Assembly (NCBI RefSeq): GCF_030913705.1
Contig: NZ_CP133190.1
Span: 3,239,501-3,303,500 of the forward strand
Source of the DNA: Anaerocolumna sp. MB42-C2
Lineage (GTDB): Bacteria; Bacillota; Clostridia; Lachnospirales; Lachnospiraceae
DNA length: 64,000 bases
Direction of reading: 5' to 3'
Position numbers and translations under genes: made by a program. Shown piece by piece: positions 54,714 through 63,267 of this stretch. The notes under the pieces were generated by a model. The model had not been told where the DNA came from and did no database searches. It saw nothing but the letters and a program-made list of their open reading frames with translations. The first letter of the stretch is position 1; the number at the start of each line of letters is the position of its first letter.

Positions 54714-54971
54714 CTATCTTTCTTTACCATATTTAGAATATACTGTTTTTACGTTTATTCCTTCCAGCATACCTAATTTACCGGATAAGGAGCTGATTGT
54801 ATTATTATCCGCATCAATAACGATACTGATAATACTTACCCCTTTCTCCTTATAGGGGATCCCCATCCTCCCTACAATATACTTACCATATTCATGAAGA
54901 ATCTGATTCACGCTTTCTACTACTTCTACATTCTCCACAATGATTCCGATTAGCGCAATTCTAGTTTCCAC
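54714..54971 (-). CDS. TM1266-type iron-only hydrogenase system regulator
   Basis: 85 residues starting at a GTG (54971) with AGGAGGTGAAAATTAA upstream. It matches the family first noted next to FeFe-hydrogenase maturation genes (TM1266): ETRIALIGIIVEN, ILHEYGKYIVGRMGIPY, GVSIISIVIDADNNTISSLSGKLG. The fold is ACT/NikR-C-like and probably binds a small ligand or metal; there is no DNA-binding domain. First gene of a four-gene run with the ABC importer. The hydrogenase operon lies 49 kb away and no hydE/F/G is in the window. Confidence 0.88.
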   Translation of the reverse strand: METRIALIGIIVENVEVVESVNQILHEYGKYIVGRMGIPYKEKGVSIISIVIDADNNTISSLSGKLGMLEGINVKTVYSKYGKER

Positions 54972-55049
54972 TTAATTTTCACCTCCTGGGTTAAATTGAC
55001 TGCTGTTTTTAATAGGCTATAAGCTTTCGTGACAATCTGCCTCTGATTC

Positions 55050-55106
55050 CTTTTACACATCCTGCCGGTCGAGAACAATGCTTATATTTACTATAAACAA
55101 AAAACC
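55050..55106 (-). repeat. Multi-hairpin repeat relic, copy D
   Basis: On the minus strand TTTTTTGTTTATAG continues from the terminator's T-run and is followed by ACCGGCAGGATGTGT, matching copy C's ends; the middle of the hairpin is missing or diverged. Confidence 0.45.
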
Positions 55107-55131
55107 TCCGTTACCTAAAGGTTCCGGGGGC
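55099..55131 (-). terminator. Terminator after the 20-codon ORF
   Basis: GCCCCCGGAACC-TTTA-GGTAACGGAGG then T6 on the minus strand; the stem has about three mismatches. It stands between the small ORF and the TM1266/ABC genes, so it could act as an attenuator. Confidence 0.7.
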
Positions 55132-55158
55132 TTACTTAATTTCTATTCAGTCACCGTC

Positions 55159-55221
55159 TTACCACCAGGGCTTTCCCTTATGCGTTTTAGAACGATATAT
55201 GCCTTTTAACAGTCTCTTCAT
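55159..55221 (-). CDS. 20-residue peptide ORF ending Trp-Trp, leader peptide candidate
   Basis: ATG at 55221, AAAGGA eight bases before it, 20 codons encoding a strongly basic peptide with LLKGIYRSKTHKGKPWW at its end and TAA directly after two TGG codons. It sits 29 bases downstream of a consensus promoter and 28 bases upstream of a terminator, so a short transcript made just for it is likely. It could be a leader peptide controlling read-through into the TM1266/ABC operon, or a free small protein. Coding potential over 20 codons is not provable here; the signals around it make the case. Confidence 0.5.
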   Translation of the reverse strand: MKRLLKGIYRSKTHKGKPWW

Positions 55222-55249
55222 CAGTTATTCCTTTTGAATTGACTTCTAT

Positions 55250-55278
55250 ATTCTACCATTTATAAAATCCTTTGTCAA
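55250..55278 (-). promoter_or_regulatory. Consensus sigma-A promoter of the small ORF / TM1266-ABC leader
   Basis: TTGACA (55273-55278), 17-base spacer, TAGAAT (55250-55255) on the minus strand. Start near 55243. Confidence 0.85.
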
Positions 55279-55431
55279 ATGCTATACAGAAGTAGCAGGT
55301 CTCGGGGTTTTCGTTTTGGCGCTGCAATTCTCCGGTTTTCGGTGACATTACACTCATAACAAACACGTCGCGTTTGTTGCCTGTGAACAGTACCTTCTCT
55401 TTATTTCTCTCACAACACAAACCACAAAATA
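55279..55431. other. Non-coding region with small hairpins
   Basis: Includes AACAAAC-N6-GTTTGTT (55352-55371) and, on the minus strand, AATGTCACCG and GCAGCGCC, faintly like the internal part of repeat copy B. Possibly an eroded copy; no gene. Confidence 0.35.
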
Positions 55432-55503
55432 AAGCCTGCCGTAAATTCTAAGCATACTATGTGAGATAGTTTGTTAAATACAGAATTTACAAGCGGGCTT
55501 TTA
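55432..55503 (-). terminator. Terminator of the HK/RR operon
   Basis: AGCCCGCTTGTAAATTCT pairs with AGAATTTACGGCAGGCT around an AT-rich loop; TTTATTTTG follows on the minus strand. Confidence 0.75.
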
Positions 55504-55517
55504 TATTATAATGGAAT

Positions 55518-56207
55518 TTATACCTTAAATCGGTACCCAACACCCCAAATAGTCTCGATATATTGAGGTTTTGAAGTGTTAAATTCAATCTTTTCACGGA
55601 TTTTTTTAATGTGTACCGTAACGGTAGCAATATCACCGATCGATTCCATATCCCATATTTTCTGGAATAATTCTTCTTTAGTATAAACATGGTTGGGGTT
55701 CTCTGCCAAAAAAGTCAAAAGGTCAAACTCTTTAGTGGTAAAACTTTTCTCTTCATTATTTACATACACTCTTCTGGCTGTTTTATCAATTTTAATTCCC
55801 CTGATTTCAATGATTTCATTTTCTTTTGTACTGGTACCGATTAATCTCTCATATCTGGCCAAATGAGCCTTAACCCTGGCTACTAATTCACTTGGGCTGA
55901 ATGGTTTGGTAATATAGTCATCCGCACCGAGTCCTAATCCCCTGATTTTATCAATATCATCCTTCTTGGCGGAAACCATAAGTATCGGAATATTTTTAAC
56001 TGCTCTGATTTTTTTGCATATTTCAAAACCGTCTACATTGGGAAGCATTAAGTCCAATATAATTAAATCAAATTCTTCATTCACTGCTCTTGCTTCTCCG
56101 CCATCACCCGTGGTTTCCATCTCAACCTCGAAGCCGCTTAGCTCCAGGTAATCTTTTTCTAATTCTGCAATTGCAATTTCATCCTCTACAATTAATATCC
56201 TACTCAT
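55518..56207 (-). CDS. OmpR-family response regulator
   Basis: 229 residues. Receiver domain (1-115) with the acidic pocket at Glu8-Asp9, phospho-acceptor Asp52 in LIILDLMLPNVDG and Lys101 in TKPFSP; winged-helix DNA-binding domain (about 135-229) with FTTKEFDLLTFLAENPNHVYTKEELFQKIW and the final YIETIWGVGYRF. AAGGAGG lies inside the end of the upstream kinase gene and the two genes overlap by eight bases. Partner of the HK; targets unknown. Confidence 0.94.
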   Translation of the reverse strand: MSRILIVEDEIAIAELEKDYLELSGFEVEMETTGDGGEARAVNEEFDLIILDLMLPNVDGFEICKKIRAVKNIPILMVSAKKDDIDKIRGLGLGADDYITKPFSPSELVARVKAHLARYERLIGTSTKENEIIEIRGIKIDKTARRVYVNNEEKSFTTKEFDLLTFLAENPNHVYTKEELFQKIWDMESIGDIATVTVHIKKIREKIEFNTSKPQYIETIWGVGYRFKV

Positions 56208-57720
56208 ATTCTGTAACCTCCTTACATTTTTTCAAGGTGATGTAAATCGTTGTACCTTTTCCTTCTTCACTTTCAGCCCATATGTTACCCATATGGTCCT
56301 GGATTATTTTCTTGGCAATTGCCAGACCTAAACCGCTTCCGCCTTTGGTTGAATTACGGGAGGAATCAGCCCTGTAAAAACGCTCAAATATATACGGCAA
56401 ATCCTTAGAAGCAATACCCTGTCCGTTATCTGCAATTGAAATCTTAACAGATTGACCTATATCTTCAATCTGAATTTTTATGAGACCTTTTCTGGTACCA
56501 ATATATTTAACGGAATTTCCGATAATATTATTGATAACACGTTTTAACTGTTCCGCATCTGCCGACACTTTAAGTGCAGGATCAGTTTCGTTTCTATAAA
56601 CAACCTCAATATTTTTAACCTCCAGATCCAAAGTCAGTTCCTCTATGCAATCACTGAAATAATCATGCAGATTAATATTGGTAAAAGTATACGGCATGGT
56701 ATTGCAGTCTATTTTGGAATAAAAGGATAATTCATCCACCAAAACGGACATATCATTGGCTTTCGTATATATGGTCTTTATATACTTGGCCTGCTTCTCT
56801 TTCGTATCTGCCACACCATCCATAATACCCTCTGCATAACCTTTTATGGCAGTGATAGGCGTTTTTAAATCATGAGATATATTACTGATTAGCTCTTTAG
56901 TATCCTCTTCATACTTAAGCCTTACTTCAATAAGCTCCTTAAGGCGGATACGCATTTCTTCAAAATCTACACAAAGCTGTCCGATCTCATCCTCCGGATC
57001 GCCCTCAATAGAATAATCCAGATTACCCTCTTTCATGGCATCCGTAGCCGCATGCAGGGTATTTAACGGCCTTAAAATACTCCGATATATCCAGATAATC
57101 AGCACACCTGCTGTTAATATTACCACAAAGACCAGAGAGCATACCATCTGTATTGCGGAGGATCTGATCTGCGGCACTAAAGTATCTACGTCCGTAATAA
57201 CAAAGATACTTCCTTCTGACCCGTCCGTAAAATGAAAATCCTGTTGTTTCAGTAAAAATGGGTTTTTGGTGTCAATATACATACCGCCTTCCATATCGGT
57301 TGAGTATTTACCATACTTCGGCAAGTATCCTTTAATATATTCCAGATTCTCGTTCTTACCGCTGTATATGATTTGATCGCCTTTTCTTAAAACAATATAA
57401 GAATACTTACCCTTTAGTTCTGAATTCAGGTAATTTATATATGTTTCATCCTCAAATCTCTCCGATTCCTGCTTGGAGGTAATCACAATTTCATTATAAA
57501 CTCCCCTGGTTAACCGGCTTAAAATCTGCAGCGGATTAGAAATCAGCTTAATAGTATCCGATTTCACATCATAGGTCTGCTCTATGGAATTGGCTTGAAA
57601 TCTTACAATGGTTCCGGCTGCAAGAGTAATTAAAAAAATAGGTAATGCTGTAATTATTAAAAATGCTGTTAACAGCCTGCTTTTCAGTTTCAAATTCTTC
57701 ACCTGCTTTATATGATTCAC
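56200..57720 (-). CDS. Sensor histidine kinase
   Basis: Up to 506 residues if the GTG at 57720 is used; a TTG at 57693 has a better-placed AGGTGA upstream, so the start is unsure. TM1 (about 15-39), extracytoplasmic domain (40-187), TM2 (about 190-213), HAMP (214-268), HisKA with His283 in SNISHDLKTPITAIKGYAEG, and HATPase with N, G1 (DNGQGI), F and G2 (GGSGLGLAIAKKI) boxes. Order kinase-then-regulator with an 8-base overlap. Nothing in the neighbourhood points to its signal. Confidence 0.92.
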   Translation of the reverse strand: MNHIKQVKNLKLKSRLLTAFLIITALPIFLITLAAGTIVRFQANSIEQTYDVKSDTIKLISNPLQILSRLTRGVYNEIVITSKQESERFEDETYINYLNSELKGKYSYIVLRKGDQIIYSGKNENLEYIKGYLPKYGKYSTDMEGGMYIDTKNPFLLKQQDFHFTDGSEGSIFVITDVDTLVPQIRSSAIQMVCSLVFVVILTAGVLIIWIYRSILRPLNTLHAATDAMKEGNLDYSIEGDPEDEIGQLCVDFEEMRIRLKELIEVRLKYEEDTKELISNISHDLKTPITAIKGYAEGIMDGVADTKEKQAKYIKTIYTKANDMSVLVDELSFYSKIDCNTMPYTFTNINLHDYFSDCIEELTLDLEVKNIEVVYRNETDPALKVSADAEQLKRVINNIIGNSVKYIGTRKGLIKIQIEDIGQSVKISIADNGQGIASKDLPYIFERFYRADSSRNSTKGGSGLGLAIAKKIIQDHMGNIWAESEEGKGTTIYITLKKCKEVTEYE

Positions 57721-57954
57721 TCATCAATAGTAGTTTTATTATATTATAAACAAAAGCCGTGTTCATAATCTTATAGTTCCAATCGGAATATGCACGTTTA
57801 CCTGCAATTCCTTATTCCGCTTTCATTATATCATACTTCAACCGGAATAATATATAAACTAACCATGACTTTTATAAATATTTTATTAAACTTATATTCT
57901 GTTAACAGACTGATGCAAAACGTTTTTGTGCCGGGTTCGAACATGGATTTCAAA
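57721..57954. other. Intergenic between HK start and metK terminator
   Basis: AT-rich; minus-strand TATAATATAAT near 57738 may be the kinase promoter -10, with no convincing -35. Nothing else recognised. Confidence 0.45.
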
Positions 57955-58006
57955 AAACAGACAGCCGGTGTCGAAAGAGAGCTTCTCAACCTGACACCGG
58001 CTGTTT
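57955..58006 (-). terminator. Terminator of metK
   Basis: ACAGCCGGTGTC/GACACCGGCTGT, 12 perfect pairs with an inner GAGAAGCTCTC; TCTGTTTTTTG follows on the minus strand, and TTTTATTT on the plus. Confidence 0.85.
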
Positions 58007-58035
58007 TATTTTATATAATAGACTTTTAATACTTA

Positions 58036-59223
58036 TTAAAGATATTTCTTTAAGTCATCTACCTTGTTTAATCTTTCCCATGGTAAATTTAACTCATTAC
58101 GTCCAAAATGCCCATAGGCTGCTGTTTTCTTATATATCGGACGTCTTAAATCCAACATTTTAATAATTCCTGCAGGACGCAAATCAAAATTATCCCGGAT
58201 TATCTGGATTAGATCATTATTTTCTAATTTCCCGGTATTAAAGGTATCTACCATAATGGAAGTCGGCTGTGCAACGCCGATTGCATAGGATAACTGAATT
58301 TCACATTTATCTGCCAAACCTGCCGCTACAATGTTTTTTGCAACATAACGAGCCGCATAAGAAGCTGAACGGTCTACTTTGGTACAATCCTTGCCGGAAA
58401 ACGCACCGCCGCCATGACGTGCATAACCGCCATAGGTATCTACAATAATTTTACGTCCGGTCAGACCACTGTCACCGTTCGGTCCGCCGATAACAAAACG
58501 TCCGGTTGGATTAATAAAGAATTTAGTACTTTCGTCCACTAATTCGCTTGGTAATATTGCATCGAATACGTATTGTTTAATATCTTTATGAATCTGTTCC
58601 TGGGTAACCTCAGGATTATGCTGAGTGGATAATACTACAGCATTTAAGTGTATCGGCTTACCCTCTTCATTATATTCTACTGTAACCTGAGACTTTCCGT
58701 CCGGACGGAGATATGGTAAGGTTCCGTCTTTTCTTACTTTCGTCAGCTGTTTTGTTAACTGATGTGCCAGATAGATTGGATATGGCAGATATTCTTCCGT
58801 TTCATTGCTGGCAAAACCAAACATCATTCCCTGGTCTCCGGCTCCAATTGCTTCCAATTCATTTTCTGACATAGTATGTTCTCTGGCTTCCAGAGCCTTA
58901 TTAACTCCCATTGCTATATCGGCAGACTGCTCATCCAATGCTACGATAACCCCGCAGGTATTGGCATCAAAACCGTAATCAGATCTGTCATACCCGATTT
59001 CGCGTATCGTATCACGAACTATTTTCTGAATGTCAACATAACCGTTTGTGGTTATTTCACCCATAACCAAAACTAAACCGGTGGTTATAGCTGTTTCACA
59101 GGCAACCCTGCTCATAGGATCCTGTTCTAATAATGCGTCTAAAACTGCATCTGAAACCTGATCACAGATTTTATCAGGATGTCCTTCTGTAACAGATTCT
59201 GAGGTAAATAATAATTTATTCAT
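58036..59223 (-). CDS. metK: S-adenosylmethionine synthetase
   Basis: 395 residues, full length. [24 protein letters not shown] at the start, [12 protein letters not shown], the P-loop-like [21 protein letters not shown] and [30 protein letters not shown] are all intact. It makes SAM from methionine and ATP. AGGAGC precedes the ATG. Controlled by the S-box riboswitch upstream, i.e. shut off when SAM is plentiful. Confidence 0.97.
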   Translation of the reverse strand: MNKLLFTSESVTEGHPDKICDQVSDAVLDALLEQDPMSRVACETAITTGLVLVMGEITTNGYVDIQKIVRDTIREIGYDRSDYGFDANTCGVIVALDEQSADIAMGVNKALEAREHTMSENELEAIGAGDQGMMFGFASNETEEYLPYPIYLAHQLTKQLTKVRKDGTLPYLRPDGKSQVTVEYNEEGKPIHLNAVVLSTQHNPEVTQEQIHKDIKQYVFDAILPSELVDESTKFFINPTGRFVIGGPNGDSGLTGRKIIVDTYGGYARHGGGAFSGKDCTKVDRSASYAARYVAKNIVAAGLADKCEIQLSYAIGVAQPTSIMVDTFNTGKLENNDLIQIIRDNFDLRPAGIIKMLDLRRPIYKKTAAYGHFGRNELNLPWERLNKVDDLKKYL

Positions 59224-59262
59224 ACTTTTGCTCCTATCTGCGTGTTTTTCACGCTTGTATTA

Positions 59263-59304
59263 ACTACGCCGGGCGCAGCCGTTATGCGGCAGCTTTCTGG
59301 CGCC
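59263..59304 (-). other. GC-rich hairpin in the metK 5' leader
   Basis: GGCGC...GCGCC with an inner GCCG/CGGC stem, about 50 bases before the metK start, followed by a CGTG/CACG mini-hairpin. It lies on the read-through transcript only and may modulate translation or stability. Confidence 0.45.
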
Positions 59305-59382
59305 TGGATGTTTTTCTCGCACATGTGCATCAAATCCGGAGATTTTTATAACAAGGTAACTGGTCCGATTTTTATGTTTCAT

Positions 59383-59447
59383 GTCCGGAGGGCTTTCTTT
59401 AACATAAGGAAGTTCGTAGAACTATCCTGTGAAATAAAAAAAGCCCG
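59383..59447 (-). repeat. Multi-hairpin dispersed repeat, copy E (metK leader)
   Basis: Arms GGGCTTTTTTTATTTCACAGG / CTTATGTTAAAGAAAGCCC with a GATAGTTC-TAC-GAAC centre like copy B's ACAGTTC-TCC-GAAC; a diverged CTCCGGACATG follows. The left arm is the T-run of the S-box terminator. Confidence 0.65.
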
Positions 59448-59578
59448 ATAAGACGGACTTGATAATAATAAACATCAAATCCTCTTATTGTTCGATTACT
59501 CGCTCAGGTTGGCACCTTCCGCAATGGGGGTTGCCGTGACTTCATAGAGCCTTTACTCTCCGTCACTCTGAATAAGAG
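59438..59578 (-). promoter_or_regulatory. SAM-I (S-box) riboswitch for metK
   Basis: P1 pairs CTCTTATT (59571-59578 region) with AATAAGAG (59482-59489). Core motifs on the minus strand: AGAGTGACGGAG, CTCTATGAAGTCACGGCAACC, GCGGAAGGTGCCAACCTG. The 3' P1 strand can instead pair with GTCCGTCTTA, leading to CGGGC plus T7 as the terminator. Confidence 0.95.
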
Positions 59579-59605
59579 AAAATATTGCCTAATATGCAAT
59601 TAATA

Positions 59606-59663
59606 AAACTTATCAGAAATTGCTATTCAAACCTCTGATAAAAGGCGGTTCTTTATACCACCG
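59606..59663. repeat. TTATCAGAAG hairpin repeat, copy 3
   Basis: AAAACTTATCAGAAATTG...CAAACCTCTGATAAAAGGCGG, then a CCACCG end: the same core as the two copies near 19.4 kb with a few changes. It lies between the S-box leader and the divergent HD-GYP promoter. Confidence 0.75.
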
Positions 59664-59729
59664 TATATTATATCTGATATGTTTGAGAATAAACTATTTT
59701 TATTATATTGTCAAGGGCTTTTTTCTTTA

Positions 59730-59758
59730 TTGACAAAATGTAACATAATTCTTATACT
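59730..59758 (+). promoter_or_regulatory. Sigma-A promoter of the HD-GYP gene
   Basis: TTGACA (59730-59735), 17-base spacer, TATACT (59753-59758). Confidence 0.8.
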
Positions 59759-59816
59759 TATGCTAACAAAAACTTTATATGTATATAGCGTTTATACGCA
59801 AAGATTGGGGGCAATC

Positions 59817-60890
59817 GTGAAAAAAAAACGTATTACAGTGAAACAGGCTACCCCGGGGATGGTAGCAGGAGAAGATATCTACAATTATAACAACCAGCTG
59901 GTTATCTCAGAAGGCACCACCTTGACAGATAAAATTATTACACGTCTTAAATTTTATTCCATTAACGACTTTAGTATTATTTTGGAAGATGTAAAGAAAC
60001 CGACAATGAAAGATGCCAGCCATTCTCAAATGACACGTGAAAGTATCGAATTCAAACAGTTCAGTAGTTCTTTCATGGAAGCTCTTCCGGTTTTTAAGGG
60101 TGAATTAAATAAAATTGAAGCAAAAGATACGACTCTTGATATCAACGGTTTGATAAAACACACTACCCAGATATTGTCGAAAAGCCGTAACGGCATTCAT
60201 GTATTTGATATGCTTCATTGTATGCGGGAATTTGACGACTTAACTTATGTACATTCCATCAACGTTGCATTAATTGCAAATGTATTCGGGCACTGGCTGA
60301 AGTTACCTGAAAAAGACATTGATATCCTTACTGCCAGTGGTTTATTGCATGATATAGGCAAACTCACGCTTCCGTCCGAAATCATTAATAAACAGGACAG
60401 TCTCACAGCTTCAGAGTATTCCACCGTTAAAACCCATACGGTTAAGGGCTATCAGATTTTAAAAAATAAAGATGTGGATCTTCGTATAAAATATACTGCT
60501 TTAATGCACCACGAACGTTGTGACGGCAGCGGATATCCCAATGGTTTTCACGGTTCTGAAATTGATTCTTTTGCTAAAATAATTGCTATAGCCGATGTTT
60601 ATGATGCTATGACTTCTGCCAGGGTCTACCGCCCTGCATTATGCCCATTCGAAGCACTCAGTTTATTTGAAGCAGAAGGTCTTCAGAAATTCGACCCTCA
60701 TTACATAATGACTTTTCTTCAGGAAATTGTGCAATCCTATGTAGGTAAACGTGTGAGATTAAGTGATCAGACCGTAGGTGAAATCCGTTTGATTAATAAT
60801 CATTATCTATCAAAACCAATTGTTCAGGTCGGTAACCGTTTTATTGATCTTTCTAAAGAGCACAAATTGATTATTGAAGCTATTATATAA
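59817..60890 (+). CDS. HD-GYP domain c-di-GMP phosphodiesterase
   Basis: 357 residues from a GTG at 59817 (GGGGGCAATC upstream); an in-frame ATG at 59679 lies before the promoter and is rejected. N-terminal region of about 130 residues with a DUF3391-like start (TPGMVAGEDIYNYNNQLVISEGT), then HD-GYP: LLHDIGKLTLP, THTVKGYQIL, MHHERCDGSGYPNGFHG, IAIADVYDAMTS. Metal and GYP residues are complete, so hydrolysis of c-di-GMP to GMP is likely. Cytoplasmic, without receiver domain. The terminator at 60956 follows. Confidence 0.9.
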   Translation: MKKKRITVKQATPGMVAGEDIYNYNNQLVISEGTTLTDKIITRLKFYSINDFSIILEDVKKPTMKDASHSQMTRESIEFKQFSSSFMEALPVFKGELNKIEAKDTTLDINGLIKHTTQILSKSRNGIHVFDMLHCMREFDDLTYVHSINVALIANVFGHWLKLPEKDIDILTASGLLHDIGKLTLPSEIINKQDSLTASEYSTVKTHTVKGYQILKNKDVDLRIKYTALMHHERCDGSGYPNGFHGSEIDSFAKIIAIADVYDAMTSARVYRPALCPFEALSLFEAEGLQKFDPHYIMTFLQEIVQSYVGKRVRLSDQTVGEIRLINNHYLSKPIVQVGNRFIDLSKEHKLIIEAII

Positions 60891-60955
60891 TAAATACTTT
60901 TTGAATATAACTTTTACCGGATATCTTTTTTGAATCTACTATAACATAAAATATC

Positions 60956-61002
60956 AAAAAAGGATATGAAGAAGCTTCCATTCACTTCTTTTATATCCTT
61001 TT
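60956..61002. terminator. Bidirectional terminator HD-GYP/murA
   Basis: AAAAGGATAT...ATATCCTTTT with inner GAAGAAG/CTTCTT; flanking A- and T-runs fit both directions. Confidence 0.85.
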
Positions 61003-61049
61003 CATTTGCTAAAATCAGATAATATATATCTTTGCTACATTTTATATAC

Positions 61050-62348
61050 TTAACTTACTTTCAATTTAAATTTCTGTACGGCTTTTTCGTCTTCGATATC
61101 TATTTTAGCCATTGTTGCACCAAGGCCTTGCATTTTCCGTTCAAAATGCTCATAACCCCGTTCAATAAATTCAACCTGTTCCACAATGGTAAACCCTTCG
61201 GCTACTAATCCTGCTATAACAAGAGCTGCACCTGCTCTTAAATCAGGTGCACTGACAATCGCACCGGTAAGGCCAGATACTCCTACGATAATTGCAGAAT
61301 TACCCTCAACCTTAATACTTGCTCCCATTCTGGCAAGTTCATCAACATATTTTAAACGGTTTTCAAACATTGTTTCCGTTACTATGCTTGTCCCCTCAGA
61401 TGTCACCAGGGTTGCGGCCATCTGCGGCTGCATATCTGTGGGAAAACCGGGATATGGAAGAGTTTTTATATTGGTATGTCCCAATCTGTCAGATGCCGTA
61501 ACACGTACCGCATCATCATATTCCTCCACCGAAACACCAATTTCTATAAGTTTTGCTGTAATTGCCTCAAGGTGCTTCGGAATAACGTTCTTAATCAGTA
61601 CGTCCCCCTTTGTTGCCGCTGCTGCAAACATAAAGGTACCGGCTTCTATCTGATCAGGAATTATTGCATATTCACTTCCGGATAAAGACTTAACACCTTT
61701 AATACGAATTACATCTGTTCCTGCACCTTTAATACTTGCGCCCATACTATTTAAAAAGTTTGCCACATCAACTACATGAGGCTCTTTCGCTGAGTTTTCG
61801 ATAATAGTAACCCCGTCTGCAAGGCAAGCCGCCATCATAATATTAATGGTAGCCCCAACGCTGGCTATATCCAGATAAATATGGGTACCCTTTAATTCTT
61901 TGGCTTCCGCCTGGATCATACCATGTTCGATTTTAACGGAAGCACCTAAAGCTTCAAACCCTTTAATGTGTTGATCAATGGGCCTGCTTCCGATATTGCA
62001 TCCACCCGGTAAAGCTACCTGGGCTTTTTTATATTTACCTAATAAAGCTCCTAAAAGATAGTAGGATGCACGTATTTTACGTATGAATTCATAATCTATA
62101 CTCATGGAATCAATTTTACTTCCATTAATTCTTACAGAATGTTCATTTATTCTATCAACTTTCGCCCCTATTTCCTCAATTGCCTGCAGCATAACCTTTA
62201 TATCACTTATATCAGGCAGATTTTCAACAGTTACCGTTTCATCCGTCATAATGGCCGCAGACAAAATCCCCAGCGCCGCATTCTTAGCGCCCCCAATTGA
62301 CACTTCGCCATGCAAAGCTTTGCCGCCTTTTATAATATATTGCTCCAT
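61050..62348 (-). CDS. murA: UDP-N-acetylglucosamine 1-carboxyvinyltransferase
   Basis: 432 residues from MEQYIIKGG at 62348 (GAGGTGTGCA upstream). Lys22-Asn23 in SIGGAKNAALG and the fosfomycin-target Cys117 in ALPGGCNIGSRPIDQH are present, so the enzyme should be fosfomycin sensitive. FPTDMQPQMAA and APDLRAGAALVIAGL are conserved. First committed step of peptidoglycan synthesis: enolpyruvyl transfer to UDP-GlcNAc. Many Firmicutes carry two murA copies; which one this is cannot be told. aroK starts 175 bases downstream of this gene's start side on the same strand but is separately spaced. Confidence 0.95.
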   Translation of the reverse strand: MEQYIIKGGKALHGEVSIGGAKNAALGILSAAIMTDETVTVENLPDISDIKVMLQAIEEIGAKVDRINEHSVRINGSKIDSMSIDYEFIRKIRASYYLLGALLGKYKKAQVALPGGCNIGSRPIDQHIKGFEALGASVKIEHGMIQAEAKELKGTHIYLDIASVGATINIMMAACLADGVTIIENSAKEPHVVDVANFLNSMGASIKGAGTDVIRIKGVKSLSGSEYAIIPDQIEAGTFMFAAAATKGDVLIKNVIPKHLEAITAKLIEIGVSVEEYDDAVRVTASDRLGHTNIKTLPYPGFPTDMQPQMAATLVTSEGTSIVTETMFENRLKYVDELARMGASIKVEGNSAIIVGVSGLTGAIVSAPDLRAGAALVIAGLVAEGFTIVEQVEFIERGYEHFERKMQGLGATMAKIDIEDEKAVQKFKLKVS

Positions 62349-62522
62349 TGCACACCTCATTATTTTTGTTACGTGATTTTTACTATTTTGCACATAAATC
62401 ACTAATTTTAATTGTAAAATTTGTTAGATTAACTTGATTATACCATAAATTATCTGGTTGTAAAATATTTTTTACATTATTCAGTTCCTGTAAAATAATA
62501 CTAAAATTCTTTCAGCTTACGG

Positions 62523-63026
62523 TTAAGAATAATGCCTTACTTCCTCCGCTATCTTATCCATAAGTTCTTCCGCATTTAATTCTTCGCCATCTATAACAAT
62601 ATGGGCATATTTTTCGTATAATGGGCAACGTTCCTCATATAAAGACTTTAATGTCTGACCCTCTTTAAAAACTACCCCTCTTTGTTTTATGTTCCCCAAA
62701 CGGTTATCAATTGTTTCTAAACTTAATTTTATATATACAACAATGCCAATTTCCCGTAAATGGTTGATCGCTTCAGTACCATATATTATACTTCCGCCTG
62801 TTGCTATAACTGTATTGGTTGTTTTGATATCACTGTTAACCTGATTTTCAACGGCAATAAACCCATCTAAACCACGCGCTTCTATGATATCCTTTAATAA
62901 ACAATTCTCCTGCTCCTGAATTAGTAAATCAGAATCTATAAAATTATATCCCAAAACCTTGGCAAGTATAATACCAATTGTACTTTTCCCGGCGCCAGGC
63001 ATTCCAATCAATACTATGTTCTTCAT
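62523..63026 (-). CDS. aroK: Shikimate kinase
   Basis: 167 residues, the usual length. Walker A GMPGAGKST (8-16), FIDSDLLIQE with the shikimate-binding Asp, a second substrate block VIATGGSIIY, and the lid Arg/Glu region RCPLYEKYAHI. The family's usual FRxxE motif in the shikimate site reads FIAVE here, with Ile in place of Arg, a change that should weaken shikimate binding and is worth checking. It phosphorylates shikimate in the aromatic amino acid pathway. GAGAGGAAG precedes the ATG. Confidence 0.85.
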   Translation of the reverse strand: MKNIVLIGMPGAGKSTIGIILAKVLGYNFIDSDLLIQEQENCLLKDIIEARGLDGFIAVENQVNSDIKTTNTVIATGGSIIYGTEAINHLREIGIVVYIKLSLETIDNRLGNIKQRGVVFKEGQTLKSLYEERCPLYEKYAHIVIDGEELNAEELMDKIAEEVRHYS

Positions 63027-63267
63027 ATCTTCCTCTCATTCTGTCTTCATGTCACATAAAATCCATCGCAGTATGATAATCAAGCCCCAATGGCTTTATA
63101 ATCATATTCCCAAAAAGAATTGTGAAGTAATATCTAAAGTTATTCGAAATAATTTCTAAAGATATTATGAAATAAATTCTTTTGAACACAATGAACAGAT
63201 TATATCACCTTTCGACCACCTCGCCAAGTACTTTTTATTTTTTCCCGTTTTCTAAATCTTAAACAGG

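Noticed and set aside
55140-55225. T-box or TPP riboswitch upstream of the TM1266/ABC operon (GGTGGTAAGACGG looks T-box-like)
   Set aside because: The T-box core ACC is absent, there is no Stem I or specifier arrangement, and none of the TPP motifs occur; the sequence is better explained as the 20-codon ORF.
59679-59816. 46-residue N-terminal extension of the HD-GYP protein
   Set aside because: The extension spans a consensus sigma-A promoter, while a GTG with GGGGGC upstream starts the conserved part.
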